DNA of 64,000 nucleotides from Ephydatia muelleri. Its lineage: Eukaryota; Porifera; Demospongiae; Spongillida; Spongillidae. The stretch is from positions 8,784,020-8,848,019 of the forward strand of contig JABACO010000001.1 in the NCBI GenBank assembly GCA_013339895.1, written 5' to 3'. Numbering within the stretch: the stretch's first letter is position 1; each line of letters starts with the position of its first letter. Both the position numbers and the translations under genes were made by a program. Under the pieces are notes generated by a model. It did no database searches. It saw nothing but the letters and a program-made list of their open reading frames with translations, and was not told the origin of the DNA. Shown here piece after piece: positions 1-12,679 of this stretch.

Positions 1-896
1 ATCAGCATCATTTGCTGCAGGATGAAAGTGTTTTTGCACCATATCCAACCAGTTGCTCTGTAACTCATGTGTGTTTAGTTCTCGATTGCATGGCAAATAG
101 TTTTTGTTTGTTTTTTAAACCTACCTACCATAGTTCGTGTACATGTCATTTTGCAGAAGGCCTATAACTTGTAGTGTACAGCTGGTCTGTTTTATCAAAC
201 ATCATTTGATGGCCATACACTGTGATCAAAGTAATAAACGTATACACATGAGTATGATTATTTACACTTATCTCAGTACTATTTGCCTTGTGGAATAGAG
301 ATTAGTCCAACACAGTTCACATGAAACCATTGATAAATGCAGTCTTGTTCATCCCAACCAATCATCAAACAGTCTTGATTGTCTTTGGCAAATGCAGTGG
401 TATAATTGTTTATCTATTGCTATATATTTTCCCATCCTCTTCATCCATCTCTTCTTCCCTCTTCATCCTCCTGGTCTGCTTGTATTATTTCATATTCTTC
501 ATGTAGCACATCTTCCTGTTCCATTTCCACATCTGTTTGTTCCACTTTCTCCCTTTACCCAATGTGGCACCATCATGTTTATATTACGTTGACAAAGACA
601 ACATATGGAACGTTCTACGAGATAATGACCCTAGTGGATTTATGTTTATAACATAAAACTCAAATTGCTATAGCTTATGACCGGTTAACTCTGGCAACTT
701 CCTATTTTCAACGCTATGTCCTACACCATTTCAGGATGTGAAAATGTATTTTGGTGCTTTTCACAATCATAGTGCCAACGTTACGAGGTCCGATAGTCCG
801 TCAGGGACCTCCACATCTTTAGGTAGGAGCGTTCAAATCTCTTCAAATTCGGTGTTTACGTAGAGGGGTCCTGTCGCTATTAATTTTTTTAGTTTG
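1..896. other. No gene recognised
   Basis: AT-rich sequence without a convincing open frame or exon pair. The short frames over the C/T-rich stretch at 420-560 are composition artefacts. The last ~200 bases lead into the terminal sequence that starts near 903. Confidence 0.5.
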
Positions 897-902
897 TTAC
901 TT

Positions 903-1345
903 ACAGTACTGCCCACGAGTAAGTTGAAACAAACTCGCGCGTCGAGTGCTTGTCACACGCGAGTTGCGTGCGGGCACACGCAACTCGCGAGCGTGAAAGT
1001 TGTCACGCGCGAGTAACTTGCGAGTGAACAAGACAGTACTCGCGAGTAACTTGCGAGTGAACAAGACAGTACTCGCGAGTACCTTGCGAGTGAACAAGAC
1101 AGTATTCGCGAGTAAATTGCGAGTGAACAAGACAGTACTCGCTAGTAACTTGCGAGACAGTACTCGCGAGTAACTTGCGAGTGAACAAGACAGTACTCGC
1201 TAGTAACTTGCGAGACAGTACTCGCGAGTAACTTGCGAGTGAACAAGACAGTACTCGCGAGTAACTTGCGAGTGACCAAGTCAGTTCTCGTGAGTATAAA
1301 CTTGCGAGTGAACAAGACAATATTCACGAGTAACTTGCGAATGAA
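903..1345. repeat. 33-bp minisatellite next to a transposon-like terminus
   Basis: The block opens with a ~25-bp sequence, CAGTACTGCCCACGAGTAAG and a few bases more. An inverted, one-base-different copy lies at 16530-16556. From about 1010 to 1345 a ~33-bp unit built on ACTCGCGAGTAACTTGCGAG followed by TGAACAAGACAGT recurs about ten times with truncated variants. A unique end sequence followed by many short subterminal repeats is the usual layout of a DNA-transposon terminus. The three minus-strand frames here (up to 105 residues) only read the repeat and are not genes. Confidence 0.7.
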
Positions 1346-1494
1346 CTATAGCGATACCGGTCGAATTCAAGTGTCTATTTACAATTTCCATCCAGACGCA
1401 GCTTGACACAACGTGACATGCGTGCGCCCGTCACCACTGAGACTCGAGTTATTTTGTATTTTGTGTTTTGCATGCACTTGACTGTTTTGACTGT

Positions 1495-2550
1495 AGGCTA
1501 AGACAGGGCATTAAACGTGCGCATGAACATAGGGCATACCAATGGTATTGTTATTGTATTGATAGCAATGTCAGGAAAACACTCAGGAACACTCTCCCAA
1601 TGTCCCTGAAGCTTTGTGTATTGGTACCAGTCTTGTTACCATGACAGCTTTGTCTAGGTAGCTTAGAACCTTTCCATTATGTAAGGACTGGGGACCCAAA
1701 GACTTTATAAACACCTCTCTGTATCAAATTAGGGGCAACTCATGAACACAGGCACAACATGACCTAGTTCCTACCAACAGTCTCCATGTCCAGGATGGGT
1801 TTTGGGTAGTACTGATGTCATGCTGACTGTAAGCCAACACAGGGCATTAAACGTGTGCATGAACATAGGGCATACCAATGGTATTGTTATTGTATTGATA
1901 GCAATGTCAGGAAAACACTCAGGAACACTCTCCCAATGTCCCTGAAGCTTTGTGTATTGGCACCTGTCCTGTTACCATTACGGCTTTGTCTAGGTAGCTT
2001 AGAACCTTTCCATTATGTAAGGACTGGGGACCCAAAAATTTTATAAACACCTGCCTGTATTGGGGGCAGCTCATGAACACAGGTGCAATGTGACCTACAG
2101 TGGAAATCGTGATTAAGGACTGGGACCCAAAGACTTTATTAACACCTCCCTGTATCAAATTAGGGGCAGTTCATGAACACAGGTACAATGTGACCTAGTT
2201 CCTACCAACAGACTCCATGTCCAGGATGGGTTTTGGGTAGTACTGATGTCATGCTGACTGTAAGCTAAGACAGGGCATGAAACGTGTGCATGAACATAGG
2301 GCATACCAATGGTATTGTTATTGCATTGATAGCAATGTCAGGAAAACACTCAGGAGCACTCTCCCAATGTCTCTGAAGCTTTGTGTATTGGCACCAGTCT
2401 TGTTTCCATGACGGCTATTGTCTAGGTAGCTTAGAACCTTTCCATTATGTAAGGACTGGAGAACCAAAGACCCCTCCCTGTATCAAATTAGGGGCAGTTC
2501 ATGAACACAGGTACAATGTGACCTAGTTCCTACCAACAGTCTCCATGTCC
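1495..2550. repeat. ~336-bp tandem repeat, three units
   Basis: The phrase AGGGCATTAAACG starts units near 1505, 1841 and 2272. The first spacing is 336 bp. The second is 431 bp because part of the unit (the GGACTGGGGACCCAAA..ATAAACACCT portion) is duplicated inside it. Copies are roughly 90-95% alike by eye. The same family recurs at 31264-31700. It is not obviously coding, and short frames inside it do not persist between units. Confidence 0.8.
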
Positions 2551-2690
2551 AGGACTGCTTTTGCTATTGCGTTTATTTACCATGAAATTCACAGTGATAT
2601 CCAATACATATACATGTACATCACGCGATATCCGGATTACTAGTGGATAGCGATAAGAAAACTGTTCATTCTTCACAATGCTATAGTTCC

Positions 2691-2731
2691 TAAGGTAAAC
2701 TGCCAAATTAGAACAGGTTGGCTTTTTTGGA

Positions 2732-2766
<35 letters not shown>

Positions 2767-2922
2767 CCAAAGTGGTAGTAAGAGGTAGGGGTTTGAAACC
2801 AATTCTATGTATCAGTACACAAAGAAGAATGAGGTTCAAACCCCTAAAACCCCTACCTCTAGCCTTCTTCCACTTTGGATTTCCAATAAAGCCAACCCGT
2901 TCTAATTTGGCAGTTTACCTTA
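2691..2922. mobile_element. Snapback MITE with TA target site and G31 insert
   Basis: Left arm 2691-2800 and right arm 2830-2922 are inverted copies. The ends read TAAGGTAAACTGCC and GGCAGTTTACCTTA, giving inverted ends that begin AGGTAAACTGCC, flanked by TA on both sides. A TA duplication is the signature of Tc1/mariner-type insertion. The left arm is split by a run of 31 G (2735-2765) absent from the right arm. There is no coding capacity. Confidence 0.75.
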
Positions 2923-3605
2923 CTGCTCAGCAATTAAATTCATGACGCAAAGCTTTTGTAAATTTGTGACCGAGGCGTGCACGTGGCCAAGCACCAGCTT
3001 AAGCGATACATGTATGCTTTACTATAGTATTAGTATCTAGCTCTGTATAGCTATCTGTTTTCAATCTGAGATCCATCCCATTCACGCGCTTACCTCAATT
3101 CCTGCTCACACGCACCATTCAATCGATCGCGCATGAAATATTTCGTTAATACACAGGTAGGAGGATTTAATTAGATCGATATAGAACCCCTTGGCTAGAA
3201 CGATGTGCAATCTTGCAAATCCCAAGGACAGTAACATGCAGAATGCTGCATAGATTACAGTATGCATACGTCATTCTTCATATAGGAAAGGGGGGGTCCG
3301 GACCCCCTGGACCCCCCCCCCCCCAACATCGCCCCTGCCTCTTAAAACTAAACAACAGCTTCCTGCGGAAGGTATGTATCATATATCATACACGTGCACC
3401 GATTATGTATGCAAATGCGTATACTCGATTCGCGAGATATAGCTAGTTTTGAGCGGTAGCTATTAGCAGCTAATTGTATCCTTTTTTTATTATACCGACG
3501 TACCGGTACTATGGCAGACAGGAGAGAATATAGAGTACCTTTTCGGCTCTGAGTCAGATTCGTCATCAAGTAAAGAATCTTTCCGGCAAGGACTCCATAA
3601 CAATC
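2923..3605. other. No gene recognised
   Basis: Unique AT-rich sequence with a short G/C homopolymer pair at 3290-3325. No frame with coding character or paired splice sites was seen. Confidence 0.5.
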
Positions 3606-3609
3606 AATG

Positions 3610-5885
3610 GCACCAGTTGCCTGTGTGTGTTTGTGATGTGTGCCTCTGTGTGAGATGTGTGCCACTGTGTATGTGTGCCTGTGTGTCGATGTGTGCCTCT
3701 GTGTCAATGTGTGCCTCTGGTAATATGTAGCCTTAGTGATCAGTGCCTCTGTGTGATATGTGCCTCTGTTTATGATACATGTGTCCCTGTGTGTGATGTG
3801 TGCCAATATGTGTAGCCTGTGTGTGATGTACACATGCCTCTGTGTGATGTGTTCCTGTGTGTGATGTACACATGCCTCTGTGTGATGTATTCCTGTGTGT
3901 GATGTGTGCCCATGTGTGATGTACACGTGCCTCTGTGTGATGTGTCCCTCTGTGTGATGTGTGCCTAGGCTCTGTGAGTGATGTGTGCCTCTGAGTAAAT
4001 ATGCACTTGCCTCTGTGTGATGTATTGCTGTGTGTGATGAGTGCCCGTGTGTGATGTTTGCCTCTGTGTAATGTGTAGCCTTAGTGATGAGTGCCTGTGT
4101 GATGTGTTCCTCTGTTTATGTGTCCTTGTGTGTGATGTGTGCCAATATGTGTAACCTGTGTGTGATGTGTGCTTGTGTGTGATACGTAACCTTAGTGATG
4201 AGTGCCTGTGTGTGATGTGTGCCTGTGTGTAATGTGTGCCTGTGTGTGATGTGTGCCTATGTGATGTGTGCCTGTGCCTGTGTAAGATGTGTGATGTGTG
4301 CCTGTGCCTGTGTAAGATGTGTGATGTGTGCCTATGTGCGATGTGTGCCTGTGTGTAATGTGACTGTGTGTGATGTATGCCTGCGTGTGATGTGTGCTTG
4401 TGTGTGATCTACACATGCCTCTGTGTGATGTGTGCCTATGTGTGATGTGTGCCTGTTTAATGTGTGCCAATATGTGTAACCTGTGTGATGTGTGCCTATG
4501 TGTGATATGTGCCTATGTGTGATGTGTGCCTCTGTGTGATGTGTAGCCTTAGTGATGAGTGTCTATGTGTGATGTGTGCCTGTGTTTGATGTGTGCCTGT
4601 GTGATGTGGGCCTGTGTGTGATGTGTAGCCATGATGAGTGCCTCTGTGTGATGTGTGCCTCTGTGTGCTAGTGTGTGATGTGTGCCAGTGTGTGTTGTGT
4701 AGCCTTAGTGTGCCTGTGTGTGATGTGTGCCTCTGCTTATGATGTGTCCCTGTGTGTGATGTGTGCCCTGTGATGTGTGCCTCTGTGTGATGCGTGTCTG
4801 TGTGATATGTGTCTGTGTGATGTGTGCCTGTGTGATGTGTACCGGTGATGTGTGCCTATATGTGATGTGTGCCTATGTGTGATATGTGGCTGTGTGCTAT
4901 GTGTGTCTGTGTGTGATATACATGTGTGCCTGTCTGTAAGGTGTGCCAATATGTGTGCCTGTGTGTGATATGTGCCTGTGTGATGTGTGCATGTGTGTGA
5001 TGTATGCATGTGTGTGATGTGTGCCTCTGTGTGTGATATGTAGCCTTAGTGATGAGTGTCTATGTGTGATGTGTGTCTGTGTGTGACATGTGCCTGTGTG
5101 ATGTGGGCCTGTGTGTGATGTGTAGCCATAGTGATGAGTGTCTCTGTGTGATGTGTGCCTCTGTGCGTGATGTGTGCCTCTGTGTGTGTTGTGTAGCCTT
5201 AGTGATGAGTGCCTCCATTTGATGTGTGCACGTGTGTGATGTGTACCTGTGTGTGATGTGTGCCTGTGTGTGATGTGTGCCTCTGTGATGTGTGCCTCTG
5301 TGATGTGTGCCTGTGTGATGTGTACCTGTGTGATGGTGCCTCTGTGTTATGTGTGCCTGTTTGTGTGATGTGTGCCTCTGTGTGGTGTGCCTATGTGAGA
5401 TGTGTGACTATGTGTGATGTGTGCCTCTTATGATGCGTGCCTGTGTGATTTGTGCCTGTGTGTGATGTATGCCTGTGTGTGATGTGTGCCTGTGTGTGAT
5501 GTGTGCCTGTGTGTGATGTGTGTGATGTGTGTCTGTGTGATGTGTGCCTGTGTGGTGTGTGCCTGTATGATGTTGCCTGTGTGATGTGTGCCCGTATGAT
5601 GTGTGCCTCTTTATGATGTGTGCCTGTGTGATTTGTGCCTGTGTGTCATTTGTGCCTGCGTGTGATGTGTGTCTGTGTGTGATGTGTGCCTGTGTTTGTG
5701 TTGTGTAGCCTTAGTGTTGAGTGCCTCCGTTTGATGTGTGCCTGTTTGTGATGTGTGCTTCTGTGATGTGTGCCTCTGTGTGATGTGTGCCTGTGTGATG
5801 TGTACCTGTGTGATGGTTGCCTCTGTGTTATATGTCCTGTGTGATGTGTGCCTCTGTGTGTGATGTGTGCCTATGTGTGATGTCA
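3610..5885. repeat. 15-17-bp minisatellite, ~2.3 kb
   Basis: The array is built from variants of GTGTGATGTGTGCCT, with interspersed variants containing AGCCTTAGTGATGAGTGCC. Well over one hundred units are present. Frames up to 192 residues (His/Thr-rich on the minus strand, Cys/Val-rich on the plus strand) are by-products of the repeat. The array resumes at 7372 after a 1.5-kb non-repeat block. Confidence 0.9.
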
Positions 5886-7371
5886 CTGCGTGACATAGTA
5901 TCGTATGCAGTAATATGCAGAGTTTGCCCACGCCATGGTATGCAGATACATATCCAGACATGCACGTGTGCGGACCGATATACATACTCGTACCTAGATA
6001 TGTCATTGTCCAGTGCAGTGTGCAGATGGGTATTGTTGGGGCTAAGTATCGGGTGCGTACCGCACCCATATCGCGAGCGGCACTTTAGCCCGTAAATTAT
6101 GATAGTGCGCAATAAATAGGAATATAGGCCGTTTTAACCACGCCCATGAAAACGCATATGAGTGTGGCTACTATAATTACCTCGACCGAGTCGCGTACTA
6201 TTTCGAACTCACTATTGGATCCTTATAATCATTGTAAACTTCTGATACCTACATCTGTGACTATTTCTAGCGGGTGTAGCCTGTAGGCCTATTTGAGTAA
6301 TTAATTTTGATATCATTATCTACGCATGCTCGGTTTTAAGTTTTGCACGTGTTGGTCATTAATGGAGGGTGACGACACACGATCGAGCAAAGGAAACAAA
6401 AATAGGCAACTTGGTTGAGTTCCCAACGAAATAGGAGGAAAGGAAAGTTGGACTACTGGTGGAGACAGTACTAATGGAGCCGTTCTCAACGTAAGAGAAA
6501 TTGGATTGTTGATTTTGATCACTATATAACTGACGAATCAGTGAGGTGCAACTGTGCAAGATAAAGAGTTCCAAGAGTTTCGGACAACGCGGGGTGACAG
6601 GCGGAGGTTATAAAGGCATACCGAACGGACTTAAGCAGTCTAGGCCTGGTAAGTTGTGCGTGTTTACACTGTACACTATACGGTGTTGCATATGTCAAAC
6701 CAGGACAAGTATGTGATTCAGTAGATGCAGTGAGGCGGCGTTTCAAGTTGTCACAAAGGTTTACATGCTGGTTCTCTTGCTACCACCGCGGTCAGAGAGT
6801 AAGTAAATGCTGAGTTCTTTGTGCATAACATCTGTAATATTTTAGCGTGTGCTTGTAAGGAAACCGTCGACAAGTGCCGCGAGAGTATTAGAGGCTTGTG
6901 CTCGCCTTCCAAGAGGCCTCTGCTCGGCGGAGAGTGCCCTTCTAACTACATCAGCAGGATGTGATGGAGACTTCGATCGCCAGCTTGGAACTATATATAC
7001 TTGTTTATTTTTTGACCAAGTTGTATTTCAGCTGTAATTTGATTAAAGTTTGCCGTTAAATTCTGAATTATTACTGGCGTGGTTCAGGGTTTAAGCACTA
7101 GCCTTCAAGTATGCAGAACAGAAAATGGATTCGAATACATGACGTGTACAGAGTCTGCACGCGTTCATCTGAAGTATGCAGACAGGTGATGACGAATATA
7201 CTGAATCCATATGCAGACCGCGATATCATACGTATAAGCGAAGTGTTCGTTCTGAGACGTATACATGGCGCCGCATTCGTGACGTATGAAAAACTGCCCA
7301 CGTGTCGAGTGCAGACGAGTATCGATTAGTATGGGTGCAATATACAAGGCTGCATACGGTACACTGTCGCG
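5886..7371. other. Non-repeat block interrupting the minisatellite
   Basis: The repeat stops at 5885 and resumes at 7372, with 1.49 kb of unrelated sequence between. TATGCAGA-type words are concentrated at both ends. The inner ends share an imperfect inverted phrase: GTATCGTATGCAG near 5899, and GTACCGTATGCAG on the minus strand near 7357. This suggests a transposon-like insertion, but no clean target duplication can be read because the flanks are repetitive. Confidence 0.4.
6700..7036 (+). CDS. Two candidate exons, unrecognised protein
   Basis: An open stretch ending at about 6795 (…WFSCYHRGQR) stops exactly at a strong donor, AGA|GTAAGT. An acceptor, TTTTAG|CGTG, lies near 6844, and the downstream stretch is in the same phase (RVLVRKPSTSAARVLEA…) to a stop at 7035-7037. 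The joined reading is basic and Ser/Ala/Cys-rich. The family is not recognised and the 5' start is not determined. It lies inside the block that interrupts the minisatellite, so it may belong to a mobile element. Chance co-occurrence cannot be excluded. Confidence 0.3.
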
Positions 7372-7790
7372 CCGTGTGTGTGCCTATGTGTGATGTATGC
7401 CTTGTGTGATGTGTGCCTGTGTGTGATTTGGGCCTGTGTGTGATTTGGGCCTCTATATGATGTGTGCCTGTGTGTGATGTGTGCCTGTGTGATGTGTGCC
7501 TGTGTGATGTGTGCCTGTGTGATGTGCCTGTGTGATGTGTGCCTGTGTGATGTGTGCCTGTGTGATGTGTGCCTGTGTGATGTGTGCCTGTGTGATGTGT
7601 ACCTGTGTGATGTGTGCCTCTTTATGATGTGTGCCTGTGTGATTTGTGCCTGTGTGTCATTTGTGCCTTGTGTGTGATGTGTGCCTGTGTGTGATGTGTG
7701 CCTGTTTGTGTGATGTGTGCCTGTGTGTGATGTGTCTGTGTGATGTGTGCCTGTGTGTGATGTGTGCCGGTTTGTGTGATGTGTGTGTGG
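7372..7790. repeat. 15-17-bp minisatellite, second block
   Basis: Same GTGTGATGTGTGCCT unit as 3610-5885, about 25 units. A run of near-identical 15-bp units at 7490-7615 gives a 71-residue frame that is not a gene. Confidence 0.9.
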
Positions 7791-8643
7791 TTGCGTGAAA
7801 CATTATAGACGTACTTCGTTCATTCTTTACATGTGTAGGGATAAAGGATCATGTCTTCCGTCCTCACTCAAACTAAAACTGATTCCATGTACATGTTGTA
7901 TGTTCTGCATTCTTGTATTGGTCCCTTAATAAATCAATTTCAATGCTGATAAAAGATTTAAATCGCACACACATGTACTACCTCATTGCAATGGCAACAC
8001 ATCGCATACCAATAACATGCGGTATAAGCTCGCTAAATGCAATTGATTGTCAGTTGCTAAATGTATACTGGTTAATTCAACTATAACTATCCCTTGACCA
8101 ATTCACGTGACTAATAATAGGTTTTTGGCGGTTCAGGGGAAATAGTGGTGTAGCCGATGGGATGTTACCTATTTGATCGCAACCTATTTTGGCGCCAAAG
8201 TACAACGTGCATCAGCGCAGCAATGAGCACGATATGGTAAGCGTTTCGCTATCGGCCTTTGTCCTCCTCTATAGCAACTTTCAGGTTCAAAGATTGGCAT
8301 GGAACTTACTATATGGATCCGAATAAACTTGTTGATTCGCCACATACTGATGATAAGACATGAGTGCTGCGTAAGCGCCATTTTTGGGGTGTCGAAGATA
8401 TCTTTCTTCCATCTACAGGAATAGGTTGTAACGCGAACACATATTAGTAGGTGTAACGTATTATTGGTACGTTATTTGTATTTCCTCTACCCAGCCACCT
8501 TTATTTTTTTTGGCTTTGGAGCGCAATGAGGTATGTACAAGGGTCACTTTTTTCTCATCTGTGACTTTTTACACAAGATAAACGTTTGATGACGTGAGTG
8601 GCTCCACGTTTGTGCCAGTGTCATCGCGCGCAGATTGTCAATA
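7791..8643. other. No gene recognised
   Basis: Unique AT-rich sequence. No exon with paired splice sites or recognisable translation was found. Confidence 0.5.
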
Positions 8644-9882
8644 CCGGTGTAGCAGGATACTCTGTCCCCCCCTAAAAATTGTCCGGCCGGACAACGTATC
8701 CTAGGCCACGTTGTCCGCCGGACAACGTAGCCTAGGATACATTGTCCCCCCTAGGACAATTATTCCTAGGATTATCGGTCCGCTTTAGGATTTGCTGTCC
8801 CCCTTCGTTTTTGCAAGCAACGCTTAACCAAAATAGCCCATTCGATAGGATATTAGTGCATGCTGTTGCGCTCTCCTTAAGAAATTTGAGTGTTGATCAC
8901 TTTGGCCAACATTCACAGTACAGTACATGTATATGTGTATACATGTACATTTATATGAATTTAAGTGGTATAGTATAACTACCCAATACTGGCTGATATC
9001 TTCTCCAGATATCCAGAACTACTTTCCATTACATCAAAGCAACTTTACGACTTCAATGCTAACGGACAAACCCAATGTTTATTCGATGCAGGAATTATAG
9101 CAATTCTGTTTTAATATAGCGCATGCAGTATACTGCAGAACATTATGTGCATTGCTTCCTAAACAAAACAAGTCGCAAAACATTACACACAAAGAGTTTT
9201 GTATCCCAGTCCAATTGTATCAATCTGCGCATACATGACTGATTGGCTGTCTCAGTAAAATTGTTGACCAAAGAGTTTAGGTACACACCAAAATCGTCAA
9301 ATAACATTATCTAAAACGCTGCCACTATCGTTGTACTAGAACTTTAGACACTAATCCTATCTTCTTTAATGAAATATAAATTCTAGTGTGTGGTGTCAAA
9401 TGCTCTCAACAGGCCTGAATTGCATGTCATGTCGGCCGTAATGCTTTGAGACAAAGCAAGCCTTCTTCATCACGAAACTGTGTGCTCTCCTGCGAATCGC
9501 CCGCTTTTCCGATTTACTAGCATCCACCCGATACTCGCCGTATTTCAGATACTGAAAAATCTCGTGTAGAGTGGTACTTTGTGATCTTCATCGTTCATTC
9601 TTATAGAACAAATGGAACAATTTTGTCCCACGCTTCCGACGTCGACTGCGTTTGAGAACATGTGGCGAATCTAAACAACTGAAGGTATTATACGGTATAC
9701 TGTGCCTGAAATCCAAACGCGCGAGCTCTAAGTGCACGTGTATATGTATAAGTAACACATCCACCAAGATATCGAAGTTACAAGGGGGGGACAAGCTATC
9801 CTAAAGGCGGACAACATATACTAGGATAGGGTGTCCGTAGGGGGACAGCCTATCCGGGGGACAAGCTATCCTGTTACACCGG
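8644..9882. mobile_element. Non-autonomous DNA transposon (MITE), ~1.24 kb
   Basis: The left end reads CCGGTGTAGCAGGATA..TGTCCCCC and the right end, on the minus strand, reads CCGGTGTAACAGGATA..TGTCCCCC, about 27 bp with a few mismatches. CCGG may be a 4-bp target duplication around TGTA..TACA ends, but being palindromic it is ambiguous. Inside each end are several copies of GGACAAC/GTTGTCC and CCTAGGATA words arranged as small palindromes. There is no transposase. The interior is AT-rich and non-coding. Confidence 0.7.
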
Positions 9883-10344
9883 CGCAAATGTGTAAGCAAG
9901 TACTTCTGTGGATCATGCATTCATGATTGATGCTATACATATTATCTTTCAACAGAACGGAATCCGGCTTTTTGCCTAATGCGGAGACCAAGCAAACACT
10001 TGCTCTTCCCTTTTGTATTTGTATATGGCTTTTTGAAGAACTAACCCTGAGAAAAGTGAATGGGATGGTGCACGTAAACGTAAATTCTGCATGGATAGAA
10101 AGTATAAGCGGTACCGCTGTAGGACCGGTAGCCAGAAATCCAACCTTACGTACTGATGGTACGATGCGGTAAAAACGAACCGCCTTTAACCGTGGATTTC
10201 CCCGACTGACGGGTTAAAACGTTTAAAGACGTGACAGAACGACGGAGGGAAAGACGTTACCGTCCACTCTCCGTCCACAGACGGACCGTTGGTATTGATT
10301 TCAACGGTATCCGCCTACATCCGAGTGACGGGTAAGGTCACGTG
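9883..10344. other. No gene recognised
   Basis: Unique sequence with several CGTTACCGTC-type words between 10240 and 10360. An 81-residue frame at 9927-10172 has no recognisable features. Confidence 0.4.
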
Positions 10345-10374
10345 ATGAGACGTTACCGTCTCAATGTAATAGTT

Positions 10375-10572
10375 TCGCTGTGCGTGCGTGTGGGTACTCG
10401 CGTGTGCTTTGCGTGCGTGCGTGTGGGGTACTCGCGTGTGCTTTGCGTCGTGCGTGTGGGTACTCGCGTGTGCTTTGCGTGCGTGCGTGTGGATACTCGC
10501 GTGTGCTTGCGTGCGTGCGTGTGGATACTCGCATGTGCTTTGCGTGCGTGCGTGTGGGTACTCGCGTATGGA
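10375..10572. repeat. 33-bp minisatellite at edge of giant inverted repeat
   Basis: About six units of a ~33-bp repeat containing GGGTACTCGCGTGTGCTTTG and a GCGTGCGTGCGTG spacer. The core ACTCGCG is shared with the 903-1345 array. The overlapping Cys/Val-rich plus and Arg/Thr/His-rich minus frames are repeat artefacts. Confidence 0.8.
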
Positions 10573-12581
10573 ATGTTATTCGTGCCAAAATTATCGCAAC
10601 GTCCTCCGTACAAACACCGCAACACCACAAGACCACAGCGTTGTGCGCGTGCGTGCTGCGCGGCATTTCTGACTTACCGCATATCCATTTATACATATCT
10701 GACCACAGCCTGTGCTGCGCGCAATTTCTGATCTTACCGCATATCGGACTTGTGTCATTCTAACTTTGCCGAATGATATTAAACGAATCTTTAAAAATAT
10801 TACCACGGTATGTTTATAGTGCTGTACAAAGAGAATACGCAACAGTTTTAGAACTTGCGTGTCTACTTTCAGACCATCGATACCAGCATGGATTGTTTTA
10901 ATTATGAAACATAAGTTTCTGCTACGGTTACTAGTACTGTCCTTTTTTTGCGCTAAAGAATGCTATTTCTGGTAAGGAAAGACCACCCCCCTTTTCCCAT
11001 ATTTCCAATCCAGCTCTGTGCTGCCCATCTCCTTCTGATACCGGTACCGGGCTTTATTTCTCGCAGCTACCATTGATATCGAAGGATCTCACCAGGTTGT
11101 GGTGACGGGTACAGCCGGATTTATCGAATAGGCCTACCACTCGTCCGTCTCTACGCTTCTGGCACCACGGAACGGAAACCAACTGTTTCTACTAGTCATA
11201 CCTGACATTATTCATTCGGTCTGCCATTGTTCACTGTCTATAGTCCCTGCTGAAGGCGACTCTGTGAACAAAATGAGGGGGTAACCGCAGGGGCTTACTT
11301 CACAGCAATTTGCTCTCCCTACTGCCTCCTCTATCCGTCTCCCTTCCCTTTCGTTCGCTCACTACCTCCTTAGATCCATTGCTGTCCTCTCTACTAGACC
11401 ACACTGATGTCATTTTAAGGGCTCCTTCATTTCACCCTTATGGCAGTCAGCAGTACCCGTCAAGAGCTGCTCCCAAGCTTGTGTACAGTGGAGCACCAAC
11501 AGCTGCAGGCTCTTCACAAGGAGTTTTGTCAGCAGCTGGTTGGCATCAGATAATTGGGTCAGTATGCCAAAGCAGCTATCCACAATAGATGCATGACATC
11601 ACCATGATGCCAGAGGGAAAGAGAACTTGATCAGCAGGTGAGCCAAACAAATAGATTACAAAAGTTCCCTCCTCTTTATCCTCCCACCTTCCCTCCTCCC
11701 CTTCTATGCTCCCCAAATCCCAGGGCTGGGGGGTTCCAAAAGGTCAAACAACTCCCCTACCATAATGAAGGTCACAAGTGACGTGACCCGCTATGTTCCA
11801 ATAATGAATTGCTATTATTGCGCATGTTTTCAATGGTACTACTGACTGTTTTAATAGTACAATTTGTCTGCATTTAGAATAGGGTCCCTCTAAGTATACT
11901 CGCTCACACACATCCGACCCCCTCACCCCTCATAAATCTGGCTACAGCCCTGTATCCTCCTCCCGCTTCTCTCCTTCCTCTATCCCTCCTGCTTTGCTGG
12001 TGAACAGCCTCGTAACAGTACATACCACTCTTCTCTCTTCCTCCATACCTCAGGCCAAAGAGGGACGAAGCAGCACAGAAAAATGAAGCCCAAGTTGCTG
12101 GATCTGTTGAAGGCCAATCAGTACCTGTAAAAATCGAGACACTGGTGAGAAAAGTGGTCCAGTTAAAACTGTGCAACCGTACTGGCGGCAATAGCCCTGG
12201 AAAGAGTGTATGTTAGCGGTGCCATTGGAATGTTTAGACCTACCATCCAAACAACAGACTGGTCACTTCTCCAGTTATCATTTTCTTTGTATGTGCAAGT
12301 GTGCGTGCGTGTGTATGTATGTGTGTGTGTGCTCAGTCCACTGATCAGGTTATCACAATCTCTTTGCATATGCATGTGTGTGTATGTCTGTGAAGTGTGT
12401 GTGTTGTCATTGGGAGTGTTTGTTTATAAGGTGTGCTATTCATTTAAATTGATAGTTTTTACCTCTCATCAGTAGAGCAATCCAACTGATCTAAGTTGAT
12501 CTCTTTGTACATGTATCTGCACCTTTTGGTTTTGGATTTAAAAAATTAAATGGTACATGTTGATGTGCCCAGCCTCTGTGA

Positions 12582-12644
12582 GTGTGTATAGTGTGTGTGT
12601 GTGTATATATATGTGTGTGTGTGAGTGTGTGTGTGTGTATGTGT

Positions 12645-12676
<32 letters not shown>
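12582..12676. repeat. (TG)n microsatellite
   Basis: Interrupted TG repeat in the left arm of the giant inverted repeat. Its inverted counterpart is the (CA)n run at 15221-15297. Confidence 0.85.

Positions 12677-12679
<3 letters not shown>

Noticed and set aside
897..1327. Direct-repeat array resembling a CRISPR
   Set aside because: Units are contiguous ~33-bp tandem copies with no unique spacers, in a eukaryotic sequence. It is a minisatellite.
3348..5009. His/Thr-rich minus frames and Cys/Val-rich plus frames of 60-192 residues
   Set aside because: They read the GTGTGATGTGTGCCT minisatellite and have no start, splice or domain evidence.
10342..10763. Overlapping 90-129-residue frames on both strands
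   Set aside because: They are produced by the ~33-bp GTGCGTGTGGGTACTCGC repeat.
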